Source: Rhodococcus xishaensis (GTDB lineage: Bacteria; Actinomycetota; Actinomycetes; Mycobacteriales; Mycobacteriaceae). Taken from it: a DNA stretch of 64,000 nucleotides. The translations under genes and the position numbers were made by a program. The notes below the pieces were generated by a model. It was not told the origin of the DNA and did not search any database. It worked only from the letters and a program-made list of their open reading frames with translations. Numbering within the stretch: position 1 is the first letter of the stretch; the number at the start of each line of letters is the position of its first letter. The stretch covers positions 124,001-188,000 of the forward strand of contig NZ_RKLO01000004.1 of assembly GCF_004011825.1 (NCBI RefSeq), written 5' to 3'. This document shows positions 43,927 to 53,644 of the stretch, piece by piece.

Positions 43927-45471
43927 ATGAGCCCCGAACGTCCCGCACGACGGACCAAGACCCGCGCGGTCGAAACCACCCACGTCGATGTCCTCATCGT
44001 CGGAGCCGGGCTGTCCGGGATCGGGGTCGCGGCACGACTGCGCCGGGAACACCCCGAGCGGACGTTGGCGATCCTCGAGTCCCGCGCGGCCTCCGGCGGC
44101 ACCTGGGACCTGTTCCGGTACCCGGGCATCCGCTCCGACTCCGATGTGCAGACCTACGGGTACGACTTCAAGCCGTGGAAGGGCCGTAAGGCCCTCGCCC
44201 CGGCCGCCGACATCCTCGGCTACATCCGCGAGACGGCTCGTGAGTACGACATCGAAGGGTGTATTCGTTACCACCACAAGGTGATCCGCGCCGACTGGTC
44301 ACCAGCGGACGCGCGCTGGACGATCACCGCCCGCGTCGGCGACGGCAACGAGACGGCGACGTTCACGGCGAGTTGGTTCTTCTGCGCCGCCGGCTACTAC
44401 AACTACGACAAGGGCTACACCCCGCAGTTCCCGGGCGCGGACCGGTTCGCCGGACAGATCGTGCATCCCCAGCACTGGCCCGAGGACCTCGACTACGCCG
44501 GCAAGAAGGTCGTCGTCATCGGGTCCGGGTCGACCGCCGTCACGCTGATCCCGGCGATGGCCGACGCCACCGAACACGTCACGATGCTCCAGCGTTCGCC
44601 CACGTACATCATTCCGTTGCCCGCGGAGGATGCACTCTACGATTTGTTCCGGCGCATCCTCGGCGACGAACGCGGGTACCGGCTCACCCGCAAGAAGAAC
44701 ATCGCGCAGAACGTCTGGCTCTACAAGCTGTGCCGACGCTTCCCTCGGCAGATGCGGGCCATCATCCGGTGGCTCAACAAGCGAATGCTGCCGGCCGGCT
44801 TCGACGTCGACACCCACTTCAATCCCCGGTACGACCCGTGGGACCAGCGCCTGTGCGTCGTGCCGGGCGGCGACCTGTTCAAGACGATCCGCAAGGGGAA
44901 AGCATCGGTCGTCACCGACACGATCGAGACGTTCACCGAGACCGGCATCGCGCTCAGCTCCGGTGAGCACCTCGATGCCGACATCATCATCACCGCCACC
45001 GGGCTCGATCTGCTCGCGCTCGGCGGTGTCGAACTGAGTATCGACGGCGAGCTCATCGACATCACCAAACGGTTGGCATTCAAGGGAACGATGCTCTCCG
45101 ATATCCCGAACTTCTCGTTCGCCGTCGGCTACGTCAACGCACCGTGGACACTCAAAGTCGACCTCGTCGCGGAGTTCCTGTGCCGGTTGCTGACCCAGAT
45201 GGATCGCCGCGGCGCCACCGTAGCGGTCGCCGAGAACGACCGGCCCGACATGCAGACGCGGCCGCTGCTCGACTTCGCTGCCGGGTACATCCAGCGGTCT
45301 CTGGGCCTGTGGCCGCAGGCCGGCACCGAGGATCCGTGGAACCTGCAGATGGACTATTACAGGGACGTCGTCGTACTGCGAGACACCCCGGTCGACGACG
45401 GGACCTTGACGTTCGCGAAGGCGGAACCGGCGCCGACGCGGTCGCAACGCGACCTCGCCCGGCCGGACTGA
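43927..45471 (+). CDS. Flavin-containing (Baeyer-Villiger type) monooxygenase
   Basis: 514 residues, ATG after GGAG. FAD-binding VLIVGAGLSGIGVAARL (about 22-38), the group fingerprint FAGQIVHPQHWP (about 176-187), and NADP-binding VVVIGSGSTAVTLIP. This is the EthA/MymA-like group in mycolata. It inserts oxygen into ketones or oxidises S/N centres. The substrate is unknown. Confidence 0.88.
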   Translation: MSPERPARRTKTRAVETTHVDVLIVGAGLSGIGVAARLRREHPERTLAILESRAASGGTWDLFRYPGIRSDSDVQTYGYDFKPWKGRKALAPAADILGYIRETAREYDIEGCIRYHHKVIRADWSPADARWTITARVGDGNETATFTASWFFCAAGYYNYDKGYTPQFPGADRFAGQIVHPQHWPEDLDYAGKKVVVIGSGSTAVTLIPAMADATEHVTMLQRSPTYIIPLPAEDALYDLFRRILGDERGYRLTRKKNIAQNVWLYKLCRRFPRQMRAIIRWLNKRMLPAGFDVDTHFNPRYDPWDQRLCVVPGGDLFKTIRKGKASVVTDTIETFTETGIALSSGEHLDADIIITATGLDLLALGGVELSIDGELIDITKRLAFKGTMLSDIPNFSFAVGYVNAPWTLKVDLVAEFLCRLLTQMDRRGATVAVAENDRPDMQTRPLLDFAAGYIQRSLGLWPQAGTEDPWNLQMDYYRDVVVLRDTPVDDGTLTFAKAEPAPTRSQRDLARPD

Positions 45472-45531
45472 CGGATCGTGCGTGCACGACACCCTAGAGG
45501 TGTGGCCCGCTTTCCGTAGGGGAGTGGCATC

Positions 45532-47871
45532 GTGACTGTGGCGTCTTTCGACACTCGACCTCGGTGGATCGAGCGGCTGCGCCGCTCGAGGGAGCCGGCC
45601 TTTCTGGCGGTTACGGGCCTGGCGCTCGTCGCCGGCGGGGTCGCGTGGCTCGCCGGCGCGCGCGACGTCGCCGATGCCTGCTGGATAGCCGGCACGGTCG
45701 TCGCGATAGTCCCCGCCACCTGGTGGGTGGTCGACGCGTTGCGAAACGGACGCGTCGGAGTCGACGTCATCGCCCTCCTGTCCCTGATCGGCACGCTCCT
45801 GGTGGAGGAGTACCTTGCGGGGGCGCTGATCGCCATCATGTTGGCGACGGGCCAGGCCCTCGACGCCGCGGCGGGCCGGCGCGCTACCAAGGATCTGCGG
45901 TCGCTGCTCGACCGCGCTCCTCGCACGGCGCGCCGACGGATCGACGACGGCGTGGAAACCGTTCCCCTCGAAGACATCATCGTCGGCGATGCACTCGTCG
46001 TAGGCGCGGGCGAAGTGGTGCCGGTCGACGGCTGGGTCACTTCCGGGCTGGCCGTGCTCGACGAATCCGCCCTCACCGGTGAGCCACTTGCCGTCTCGCG
46101 GCGACGCGGTGAGGCGGTACGCAGCGGCATCGTCAATGCCGGTCCGGTCTTCGAGATGCAGGCCCGCGCCACCGCAGAGGAGAGCACGTACGCCGGTATC
46201 GTGCGGCTGGCACAGGACGCCGCGGCCGAGAGCGCTCCCGTCGTGCGGGTCGCCGACCGCATCGCCGGCTGGTTCCTGCCGCTCGCACTCGCGGTGTCCG
46301 GTGCTGCTTGGCTTCTCAGCGGTTCGGCGACCCGCGCAGTGGCCGTGCTCGTAGTCGCCACGCCGTGCCCACTGCTGCTGGCCGTCCCCGTTGCGATCGT
46401 GTCGGGGCTCTCCCGCGCGTCCCGCCTCGGCGTCGTGATCCGCGACGGTAGTGCTCTCGAGAATCTGGGGCACGCAACATCATTGGTGATGGACAAGACC
46501 GGCACCCTCACCACCGGCCGACCCACCGGGGCGGAGGTGCTCACCGCCCCCGACGGCGACCCCACCGAGGTGCTACGGCTGGCCGCGTCCGCCGATCAAC
46601 TCTCCCCGCACGTGCTTGCCGACGCCATCGTGCAGGAGGCGAGGATCCGGGGACTCGAATTGTCGCTGCCTACCGAGGCGGACGAGGAAGTAGGAACCGG
46701 CGTCACCGCCATCGTCGACGAGCGACGGGTCACCGTCGGAACCCTGGACCTTCCTGCCGACGCACCCGGGTGGGCACGGTCCGCCAAGGGGCGGGCCGCA
46801 CTCGACGGCGCCGCGATCGCCTGGGTCACCGTCGACGGTGTGCTCACCGGGGCGATCCTGTTGACCGACCCGATGCGCCGCGACGCATTCCGCACCATTC
46901 GACGCCTCCGCTCGGCCGGGCTGAACCGACTGGTCATGCTCACCGGCGACCGACGCGAGCCCGCCGAAGAGATCGGGTCCGCCCTCGGTCTCGACGCCGT
47001 CTACGCCGAGCAGTCCCCGGCCGACAAGGTTGCCGGAGTTCGTGCCGAGCGGGAGCGCGCGGTCACGGTGATGGTCGGCGACGGCGTCAACGACGCGCCC
47101 GCCCTCGCGGCCTCGACCGTCGGCGTCGCAATGGGCGCCCGGGGGTCCACGGCGACGTCCGAGGCGGCGGACGTCGTCCTGACGACCGACCGCCTCGACC
47201 ACCTCGCAGATGCGATGGCGATCGCCCGTCGCGCGCGGCGCATCGCCGTGCAGAGCGCGACTGTCGGGATGGGACTGTCGTTGGTGGCCATGGGTTTTGC
47301 CGCATTCGGACTGCTGCCGCCCGCGGCCGGCGCACTGCTGCAGGAGGGGATCGACGTGGCGGTGATCCTCAACGCGCTGCGTGCCCTTCGTGGCAAGAAG
47401 GTTCACGTGCCGGTGGAAACTGCCGCGATGCTGCATCGGTTCTCCGCCGAACACGACGAACTGCGGGACCAGCTCTCGATCCTGCGCGACACCGCGGGGC
47501 TTCTCGCAACCGGTGACCTCGCTGCGACGCACGATGCTCTGCGCCGCGTCGACACCTTCCTCTTCGACACCCTCCTACCGCACGAAGAGGCCGAGGACCG
47601 CGAGCTCTATCCAGCGCTCGCGACGCCGCTCGGCAACTCGGAGGCCACCGCCACGATGAGCCGGATGCACACGGAGATCGACCGCCTCGCCCGGCGTCTG
47701 CGCACGCACCTCGTGCACGCCGACGCGGCCGGCGGTATCTCCGCCGACCAGGTCGACGACCTGCTGGCGTGCCTGTACGGTCTGCACGCGGTGCTGCGTC
47801 TGCACTTCGTGCAGGAGGAGGAGAACTACTTCACCCTCGCCCCCGTGCCGGACGCCACGTCGAACAGCTGA
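45532..47871 (+). CDS. Heavy-metal P1B-type ATPase with C-terminal hemerythrin domain
   Basis: 779 residues. P-type ATPase motifs: ALTGEP, TPCPLLL in the metal-binding membrane helix where most have CPC or SPC, DKTGTLTTGRP (about 321), and MVGDGVNDAPAL (about 515). The usual N-domain HP dipeptide reads SPH. There is no N-terminal HMA domain. From about residue 633 an iron-binding hemerythrin (HHE) domain follows: HRFSAEHDEL, LLPHEEAEDRELYP, SRMHTEIDRL, LHFVQEEENY. The fusion suggests that transport is tuned by O2, iron or redox state. The metal is not predictable. Confidence 0.88.
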   Translation: MTVASFDTRPRWIERLRRSREPAFLAVTGLALVAGGVAWLAGARDVADACWIAGTVVAIVPATWWVVDALRNGRVGVDVIALLSLIGTLLVEEYLAGALIAIMLATGQALDAAAGRRATKDLRSLLDRAPRTARRRIDDGVETVPLEDIIVGDALVVGAGEVVPVDGWVTSGLAVLDESALTGEPLAVSRRRGEAVRSGIVNAGPVFEMQARATAEESTYAGIVRLAQDAAAESAPVVRVADRIAGWFLPLALAVSGAAWLLSGSATRAVAVLVVATPCPLLLAVPVAIVSGLSRASRLGVVIRDGSALENLGHATSLVMDKTGTLTTGRPTGAEVLTAPDGDPTEVLRLAASADQLSPHVLADAIVQEARIRGLELSLPTEADEEVGTGVTAIVDERRVTVGTLDLPADAPGWARSAKGRAALDGAAIAWVTVDGVLTGAILLTDPMRRDAFRTIRRLRSAGLNRLVMLTGDRREPAEEIGSALGLDAVYAEQSPADKVAGVRAERERAVTVMVGDGVNDAPALAASTVGVAMGARGSTATSEAADVVLTTDRLDHLADAMAIARRARRIAVQSATVGMGLSLVAMGFAAFGLLPPAAGALLQEGIDVAVILNALRALRGKKVHVPVETAAMLHRFSAEHDELRDQLSILRDTAGLLATGDLAATHDALRRVDTFLFDTLLPHEEAEDRELYPALATPLGNSEATATMSRMHTEIDRLARRLRTHLVHADAAGGISADQVDDLLACLYGLHAVLRLHFVQEEENYFTLAPVPDATSNS

Positions 47872-47973
47872 CGCCGGTCGTGGGCCGCGCGATCGACGGC
47901 ATCACGATGGCGTGCCGGACACCGCGCCGAGCCTGACCCGGTACGGCCGGCAAACCGGTTCCCAGGGCACGCG

Positions 47974-49239
47974 TCAGTGGGAAAGGGTTTTCTCCGACTC
48001 CGACCTCGAACCTGGGTCGGCCTTGTTTCCGCCGTTCTCGTTGACGAAATAGAGGATGACCGCCCCGGCGAGCGGTCCGACGGACAGAGCGCAGAACGCC
48101 GCCAGGAACGAATCGGTGGCGGCGAAGACTGCTCCGATCGCGAGTGGGACGAGGGTGCTGGCGACTTGCCAGAACGCATTCGTTGCGCCGGCAGCACGGC
48201 CGGTGATGTCGCTCGACACCAGGCGCGGGATCATCGCGACGAGCAAGGGTAGGTAGCCGTACCCGACCAGACCGAGCACAGGAGCGACGATCAGCAGGGT
48301 CGGGACGTGGTCCAGCGTGCCGAAGAAGACGAGAATGCCGGCGAACAGCACCAGGATCACGATGGCCGGCTTTCGGGCACTGTTGATCTTGTCGCCGAGC
48401 ATCCCGATGAGGGGTTTGCCGACCACCGCCGTGCCCGCGAAGACCGCGACGATGAACCCCGCAGCGGTCCCGGATACCCCATGTCCCTCGATCAGCAGTG
48501 CGTTCGACCATATGACGAAGCCGTAGGTGCCCCAGAAGCCGCCGAAGCCCGCGAGGGAGACCAGCATCAGATCACGGTTGGTGATCAGTGTTTTCCAGGC
48601 GGACGGTCGCTTTTGGTCGTGGGTCCTGTGCGCCTGGTTGACCACTGGTCCCGGACGCAGGATCACGTAGCAGGTGATCGCGGTGACGATGGAGAGAGCG
48701 CCGAACAAGCGGTACGACGCATGCCAGCTGTAGTGGTTGATCATCCAGGGAACCACCGTATTGGCGATGACAGTGCCGAGGGAGGTTGCGGAGGTGAACA
48801 GTCCCATCGCCTTGCCGAGATCCTTGGGCTGGAACCAGCTTGCTATGAGTTTGATGCCCGCGGCGTAGTCCGCGCCGGCGAAGAAGCCGATGACGGCCTG
48901 CACGCTTACGCCGACCACCGCGGAGGTGGTGCTTCCGAAGACGATCATGAAGAGGCCCGCACCGGAGAGAGAGGCGGTGACTACTTCTCGGCCACCGAAC
49001 CGATCGGAAAGCACGCCGGTCATGGCGTTCGAGCACACATATCCGATGTAGTACGCGGTGGCGAACACGCCGAGGCTTGCGAGCGGTACCCCGAGATCTT
49101 CGCCCACGAAGACCGAAGCCGGACCCCAGGTGGAGCGATCCACGGAGGTCATTGTGAAGGCGAGCCAGCACAACAGGAGCATTATCCAGCGGTTACCGCT
49201 GCGGACCTGCTGTCCGCGTTTGGTTGAAGTCGCTTCCAC
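47974..49239 (-). CDS. MFS transporter, anion:cation symporter type
   Basis: 421 residues from GTG, twelve membrane segments by pattern. Family loop GVLSDRFGGREVV between helices 2 and 3, and GFWGTYGFVIWSNALL later, as in ACS-family carriers for organic acids such as phthalate or hexuronate. Its promoter region contains the shared motif GTCCGTATG at 49485. It is the likely uptake system for the oxygenase substrate. Confidence 0.85.
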   Translation of the reverse strand: MEATSTKRGQQVRSGNRWIMLLLCWLAFTMTSVDRSTWGPASVFVGEDLGVPLASLGVFATAYYIGYVCSNAMTGVLSDRFGGREVVTASLSGAGLFMIVFGSTTSAVVGVSVQAVIGFFAGADYAAGIKLIASWFQPKDLGKAMGLFTSATSLGTVIANTVVPWMINHYSWHASYRLFGALSIVTAITCYVILRPGPVVNQAHRTHDQKRPSAWKTLITNRDLMLVSLAGFGGFWGTYGFVIWSNALLIEGHGVSGTAAGFIVAVFAGTAVVGKPLIGMLGDKINSARKPAIVILVLFAGILVFFGTLDHVPTLLIVAPVLGLVGYGYLPLLVAMIPRLVSSDITGRAAGATNAFWQVASTLVPLAIGAVFAATDSFLAAFCALSVGPLAGAVILYFVNENGGNKADPGSRSESEKTLSH

Positions 49240-49484
49240 GTCCTCGTTCCCGTCTGAGTCTGCTCGACCATTTGCCGCAGGCCGAAGTTGGAACCGAAAT
49301 CCCGAAGATGCTCCAGGTGGGGCGCTGCCGCTCGGTTGGACAGCGATGCGCCCTCGAGGCTGTGTCCGAGCCCGAAGTGCGAACGGCGAAACAATGGCCG
49401 GTTCGCGTGAAGCACGAGGCGCTCAGGACTCAGTCAAGCACCACACATTTTCTACCTAGGTGATCGTGCCCACACAAGAAAAAA

Positions 49485-49518
49485 GTCCGTATGAAGCCGG
49501 ATTGCGCGCAAAGCGGAC
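49485..49518. promoter_or_regulatory. Shared regulatory motif, copy before the MFS transporter
   Basis: GTCCGTATG, then GCGCGC and GCGGAC in inverted order, 246 bp before the MFS start. It is a diverged form of the GTCCGYATGSCGCGC box seen at 50402, 50555 and 56753. Confidence 0.45.
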
Positions 49519-49520
49519 GC

Positions 49521-50360
49521 TTATGTGTGCTGCAGCTCGATTCCGTTGCGCAACTCGAGGGAGATCGCTCCCGCTGTTTCGAGGAGGCGTGGAAGGCAGC
49601 GTGCGACGAATGCGCGGGAGGGTTCCTGGGACTCGACCACCGATGCACTCAGCGCACCGATCGTCCGCCCGGAGCGCGTGCGTATCGGAACCGCAAGGGC
49701 GCGGACGCCCACGTCGAGGAGTTGATCTGCGAGCGCCCACCCCTGGTTGCGGACCGTGGCCAGTTCTCGGAGGAGCCTGTCCCCCCGTGGGTCAGGGGTG
49801 GCTCCACCAGTGGGAGGTGGCGATGCCGACGACAGGTGGGCGGCAAGGTCCGGTTCGGGCAGGGCGGCAAGCAATACCCGCCCGCCGGCCGTCAGGTGCG
49901 CCGGGATACGGCTGCCGACCTTGATGGATATGGACATCGCCCCTGCGACGGATGCCCGGCAGACGTATCGCACGTCCGAGTCGGCGAGCACGGTGACGGA
50001 GGCGGACGACCGCAGCGAACGCACAAGTGAATTCAGATGCGGTTGGCACACATCTGCCAACGTGAAGTTCGAGACGTTCGCGTACCCCAGTTCCAACACT
50101 TGCGGCGTGAGGGCGAACCGGCGCCCTGTCGCTGTCACGTAACCGAGTTCGACGAGAGTCACGAGAAATCGTCTGGTTGCCGACCTGGGTAAACCGCATC
50201 GCGAGGCCGCTTCCGTGAGCGTAAGCGAGGGGTGTTCGGCGTCGAAGGCCGTAAGGACAATGATGCCTCGCTCGAGGGACTGAACCACGTCCTTCGGGCG
50301 CGCACCCACTCCGATGGATCGGGGTTCGTCCCCATCGGACGAGTTCGTGGGTTGAGGCAT
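49521..50360 (-). CDS. IclR family regulator of the oxygenase cluster
   Basis: 279 residues from the ATG at 50360, five bases after AGGAG. Winged helix LTLTEAASRCGLPRSATRRFLVTL; effector domain with GMSISIKVG-type GAMSISIKVGSRIPAHLTAGGRVLLAAL. It resembles PcaR/PobR-type aromatic-pathway regulators. It is divergent from the Rieske operon, with two inverted copies of a 15-bp box in the gap. Confidence 0.88.
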   Translation of the reverse strand: MPQPTNSSDGDEPRSIGVGARPKDVVQSLERGIIVLTAFDAEHPSLTLTEAASRCGLPRSATRRFLVTLVELGYVTATGRRFALTPQVLELGYANVSNFTLADVCQPHLNSLVRSLRSSASVTVLADSDVRYVCRASVAGAMSISIKVGSRIPAHLTAGGRVLLAALPEPDLAAHLSSASPPPTGGATPDPRGDRLLRELATVRNQGWALADQLLDVGVRALAVPIRTRSGRTIGALSASVVESQEPSRAFVARCLPRLLETAGAISLELRNGIELQHT

Positions 50361-50401
50361 GTGCACTCCTGTAGGCGGTGAGACCGGCCGGGCACGCATC
50401 C

Positions 50402-50416
50402 GTCCGCATGGCGCGC
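50402..50416 (+). promoter_or_regulatory. 15-bp box upstream of the IclR gene
   Basis: GTCCGCATGGCGCGC. It lies 42 bp before the IclR start. The copy at 50555-50569 is the same sequence in reverse with one change. Confidence 0.6.
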
Positions 50417-50554
50417 ACCTTCGATCGACTCGGTAATTGTCGCAGATCGCACGGTCGCGATCTCTGACCGGACGGGTGGAGATCCCTCGCTGGATCCGGC
50501 GGACGGTTGACGTCGAGAAGCCGGATGTGCGAACGTTTCAATATTCGCGCGCCT

Positions 50555-50569
50555 GCGCGCTATGCGGAC
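50555..50569 (-). promoter_or_regulatory. 15-bp box upstream of the Rieske operon
   Basis: On the minus strand it reads GTCCGCATAGCGCGC, 14 of 15 bases identical to the box at 50402. It lies 56 bp before the oxygenase start, a typical activator or repressor position. Confidence 0.6.
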
Positions 50570-50624
50570 ACACTGCCGTGGTTTACCGGCCTCCGCTCGA
50601 GATACCCATCCGAAAGGGACCGTC

Positions 50625-51908
50625 ATGCTGACCCGAGACCAGAACACACTGCTTGTTCAGACCGGACCGGATACGCCGATGGGACGCCTGTTCCGGCGGT
50701 ACTGGATACCGGCCCTTCTCGCCGAAGAGTTGCCTGGGCCCGACTGCGACCCGGTGCGGGTCAAGCTGCTGGGTGAGCAGTTGATCGCGTTCCGCGACAG
50801 TGAAGGCCGGATCGGCCTTCTCGACGAATTCTGCAGCCACCGCACGGCATCGCTGTACTTCGGGCGTAACGAAGAGTGCGGACTGCGCTGCGCCTACCAC
50901 GGCTGGAAGTACGACGTCGAGGGCAACTGCGTAGACATGCCCTCGGAGCCCGCGAATTCGAAGTTCAAGAGCCGGATCAAGCAGAAGGCCTACCCGTGTG
51001 TCGAACGTGGGGGCGTCATCTGGACCTATATGGGTCCGCCGGAACTGAAGCCGGAAGTACCCGAGCTCGAGTGGGCGATGCTCGGCGACGGACAACGCTT
51101 CGTCTCCAAGCGTCTGCAGGAATCCAACTACCTCCAGGCGATGGAGGGGGGCATCGACTCGAGCCACGTCTCGTTCGCGCACCGGTTCAACCTCGACGAC
51201 GACCCGATGCACTCCGGAACCGAGGGCAACAAATACCTCAAGGCGGACACCCGCCCGAAGTTCGAGGTCGCGGAGAGTGACGGTGGTCTGGTGATCGGGG
51301 CCCGGCGGAACGCGAACGACGAGGAGTACTACTGGCGCATCACACAATGGATCATGCCGTGGTACACCATCATTCCTCCGTTCGGAACACACAATCCGCT
51401 CGGCGGTCACGCTTGGGTGCCGATCGATGACACGACCTGCTGGGCGTGGAGCATCAACTACCACCCGACTCGCGAACTGCGTGAGGACGAACTCGCCGCG
51501 ATGCAAAACGGTGACGGGATCCACTCCAAGTACGTTCCTGGCACCTATCGACCTCTGGCGAACAAGGACAACGACTACCTGATGGATCGAGAGGCCCAGC
51601 GGCAGAAGAAGACGTTCTCTGGAATCGAGGGCATCTCCGCTCAGGACTTCTCCCTGCAGGAGTCGATGGGTGCGATCTGCGATCGCACCAAGGAGCGGCT
51701 GGGCACCTCCGACGCCGGCATCATTCTGGCCCGCCGACGCCTCCTCGCTGTTCTCGACAATCTCGAGGACGAGTCGCTGCCCGGCCTCGAGACCGAGCAC
51801 CAGCGAGTGCGGTCGACCTCGATTTTGCTGCCGAAGGCCACTCCGTTCAAGGAAGGTGCCGGAGAGGCCTTGCACATGGTCGAGGGCGAGGACTTCGTCT
51901 CCATCTGA
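50625..51908 (+). CDS. Rieske aromatic-ring oxygenase, phthalate 4,5-dioxygenase-like
   Basis: 427 residues, ATG after GAAAGGGA. Rieske [2Fe-2S] ligands C-S-H and C-A-Y-H (EFCSHRTASL ... LRCAYHGWKYD, about 68-90). The mononuclear iron site is D-x2-H-x4-H in GGIDSSHVSFAHRF. N-terminal and C-terminal layout fits the phthalate 4,5-dioxygenase oxygenase group. It hydroxylates or O-demethylates an aromatic substrate with electrons from the reductase at 53645. Substrate unknown. Confidence 0.9.
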   Translation: MLTRDQNTLLVQTGPDTPMGRLFRRYWIPALLAEELPGPDCDPVRVKLLGEQLIAFRDSEGRIGLLDEFCSHRTASLYFGRNEECGLRCAYHGWKYDVEGNCVDMPSEPANSKFKSRIKQKAYPCVERGGVIWTYMGPPELKPEVPELEWAMLGDGQRFVSKRLQESNYLQAMEGGIDSSHVSFAHRFNLDDDPMHSGTEGNKYLKADTRPKFEVAESDGGLVIGARRNANDEEYYWRITQWIMPWYTIIPPFGTHNPLGGHAWVPIDDTTCWAWSINYHPTRELREDELAAMQNGDGIHSKYVPGTYRPLANKDNDYLMDREAQRQKKTFSGIEGISAQDFSLQESMGAICDRTKERLGTSDAGIILARRRLLAVLDNLEDESLPGLETEHQRVRSTSILLPKATPFKEGAGEALHMVEGEDFVSI

Positions 51909-51940
51909 GGGGCTGCCGCAAAGATCGACGAGGAGATCGC

Positions 51941-53140
51941 GTGAACAAGGACGCAGGCGCTTCTGTGAAATCCATTGCCGCCGATACGAAACAGAGGCGG
52001 CCGCGGTTGGTTCGTGCGGCGGTTTCGCTGCCCGACGCCACGACCACGGTGCGGATGCTCGACGCCGACCTCGCGATCGACGCAGTGGGTTGGCTCGAAG
52101 TAGAGTCGTCCGCGGTGTGTGGCACCGACATCGGCCTGTACCGGTCTGGTCTCGACGGTCCGACAGTTCTCGGACACCACGTGGTGGGCTCCATCGTGTC
52201 CCTCGACGCCGCGCAAGCCGAGGCCTGGGGTGTCGCCGTCGGGGACCGTGTGGCCCTCGAGGAGTACCTGCCCTGTCAGGATGCGGCGTGCGCGGCCTGC
52301 AGCAGTGGCTGCTACCGGATGTGCCCGCAGACCGACCTGTGGAAGGGGAAGCGTCGCGTCGGTCTCGTCTCCGCAGAGGAAGGCTCCGGACTGCACGGCG
52401 GCAACGCCGAGTTCATGCAGTTGGCGGCCAACAGTATCGTGCACAAGTTGCCCGCTGATCTCGACCCGGACCTGGCGGCTTGGACCCAGCCCTTCGCCAA
52501 CGCGATCGACTGGACGATCAATGTCGGCGGCGCTCAGGAAGGGACGACGGTCGTCGTCGTCGGCCCCGGCTATCACGGAATTGCCGCGGTGGCGGCGGCC
52601 CGGGCCGCCGGGGCGGCACAGATCGTCGCGATTGGGCTGTCGAGTTCGCTCGAGGGTCTGGAGATTGCGGAAGTGCTCGGCGCCACTCCGGTGGTCCACG
52701 ACGGCGGTGATCTGGGCGAGGTCATTCTCCGGGCCACTGCGGGTCAGGGTACCGACGTGCTTGTCGACACCGTCGGACTCGAGGGCTCGGCCGTGGCGGC
52801 GTCCGCGCGGAGCCTGCGCACCGGGGGACGTCTCGTGGTCTCGGGCCTCGGATCGACGCCAGTGAATCTGGACCTGAAAGCGCTGGTACAGGGTGCGCAT
52901 TCGATTGTCGGCGTGCGCGGCCGATCACCATCGGCGGTCACGCGCAGCATCGATATTCTCGCCTCCGGACGCTCCGGACTCGACGTCGTGCCGACGGTTG
53001 CCGTCCCTCTGGACGAGGTCGATGAGATGTTCGCCCGGATGGTTGAAGGGCGCGGTCCCTCGAGCCCCCATGTCGTTGTCCGTCCGCAACCGGTTCTCGC
53101 GGAGTCGGCCGGCCGGACCGAGGAAAGTAGAGTGTCATGA
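51941..53140 (+). CDS. Zinc-dependent medium-chain alcohol dehydrogenase
   Basis: 399 residues, GTG after GAGGAG. Catalytic zinc site CGTDIGLYRSG and GHHVVG; structural zinc cysteines in CQDAACAACSSGCYRMC; NAD-binding VVVVGPGYHGIAAVAAARAAG. The 30-residue N-terminal extension is unusual. Second gene of the oxygenase operon; it could oxidise a dihydrodiol or alcohol product. It overlaps the next gene by 4 bp. Confidence 0.87.
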   Translation: MNKDAGASVKSIAADTKQRRPRLVRAAVSLPDATTTVRMLDADLAIDAVGWLEVESSAVCGTDIGLYRSGLDGPTVLGHHVVGSIVSLDAAQAEAWGVAVGDRVALEEYLPCQDAACAACSSGCYRMCPQTDLWKGKRRVGLVSAEEGSGLHGGNAEFMQLAANSIVHKLPADLDPDLAAWTQPFANAIDWTINVGGAQEGTTVVVVGPGYHGIAAVAAARAAGAAQIVAIGLSSSLEGLEIAEVLGATPVVHDGGDLGEVILRATAGQGTDVLVDTVGLEGSAVAASARSLRTGGRLVVSGLGSTPVNLDLKALVQGAHSIVGVRGRSPSAVTRSIDILASGRSGLDVVPTVAVPLDEVDEMFARMVEGRGPSSPHVVVRPQPVLAESAGRTEESRVS

Positions 53141-53643
53141 CAGATACGTCCCCGCGCCGGGTTTCCTACGAAGCGCGAATTCTCCTGGTCCCCTTGGGCT
53201 CTTCCGGTCTGTCAACCGTCGAGCAGATGGCCTCGGCAGGGCTGACCGGGGTCCGGGTTGTCACGGAACAAGGGGCGTCGTCGGTGGCAGTACGCGCCAT
53301 CGATGCCACCGACGAGAGCACGGAATCCCTCGACGATCTGGTCGCGGCGTCCGACATGGTCATCCTGATCGGGTCCCGGCTTCCCGAAGTACCGGTGAGG
53401 TTCGCATCGGCCATGGCCGATAGTGCCCGCCGATCGGGCAACCTACTCGCCGGAGTCCTCGTCGACCAGCAGGACTGGGAGTCCTCGCTCGGCGCCGAAG
53501 CGCTGGCGGTGCTGAGGATGGAACTGGACATGCTGGTCTCGATCAGCCAGGTGTCAATGGCCACCGCGTTCATCGACGTCCTCAAGGGCGGCTATCGCAC
53601 GGAAAAGCGTTATGCCCCACTGATCACCGCGGGAAGGAACTGA
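53137..53643 (+). CDS. Unknown protein resembling a degenerate FtsZ N-domain
   Basis: 168 residues. It is collinear with the first half of FtsZ: ILLVPLGSSGLSTVEQMASAGLTGV against the first strand and glycine loop, LDDLVAASDMVILIGS against the strand before the GTP loop, then SARRSGNLLAGVLVDQQ and LRMELDMLVSIS. The GGGTGTG signature is absent, so it should not bind GTP the normal way, and the C-domain is missing. It overlaps its neighbours tightly in the oxygenase operon, so it probably serves the pathway. The resemblance is by eye only. Confidence 0.5.
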   Translation: MTDTSPRRVSYEARILLVPLGSSGLSTVEQMASAGLTGVRVVTEQGASSVAVRAIDATDESTESLDDLVAASDMVILIGSRLPEVPVRFASAMADSARRSGNLLAGVLVDQQDWESSLGAEALAVLRMELDMLVSISQVSMATAFIDVLKGGYRTEKRYAPLITAGRN

Positions 53644-53644
53644 G

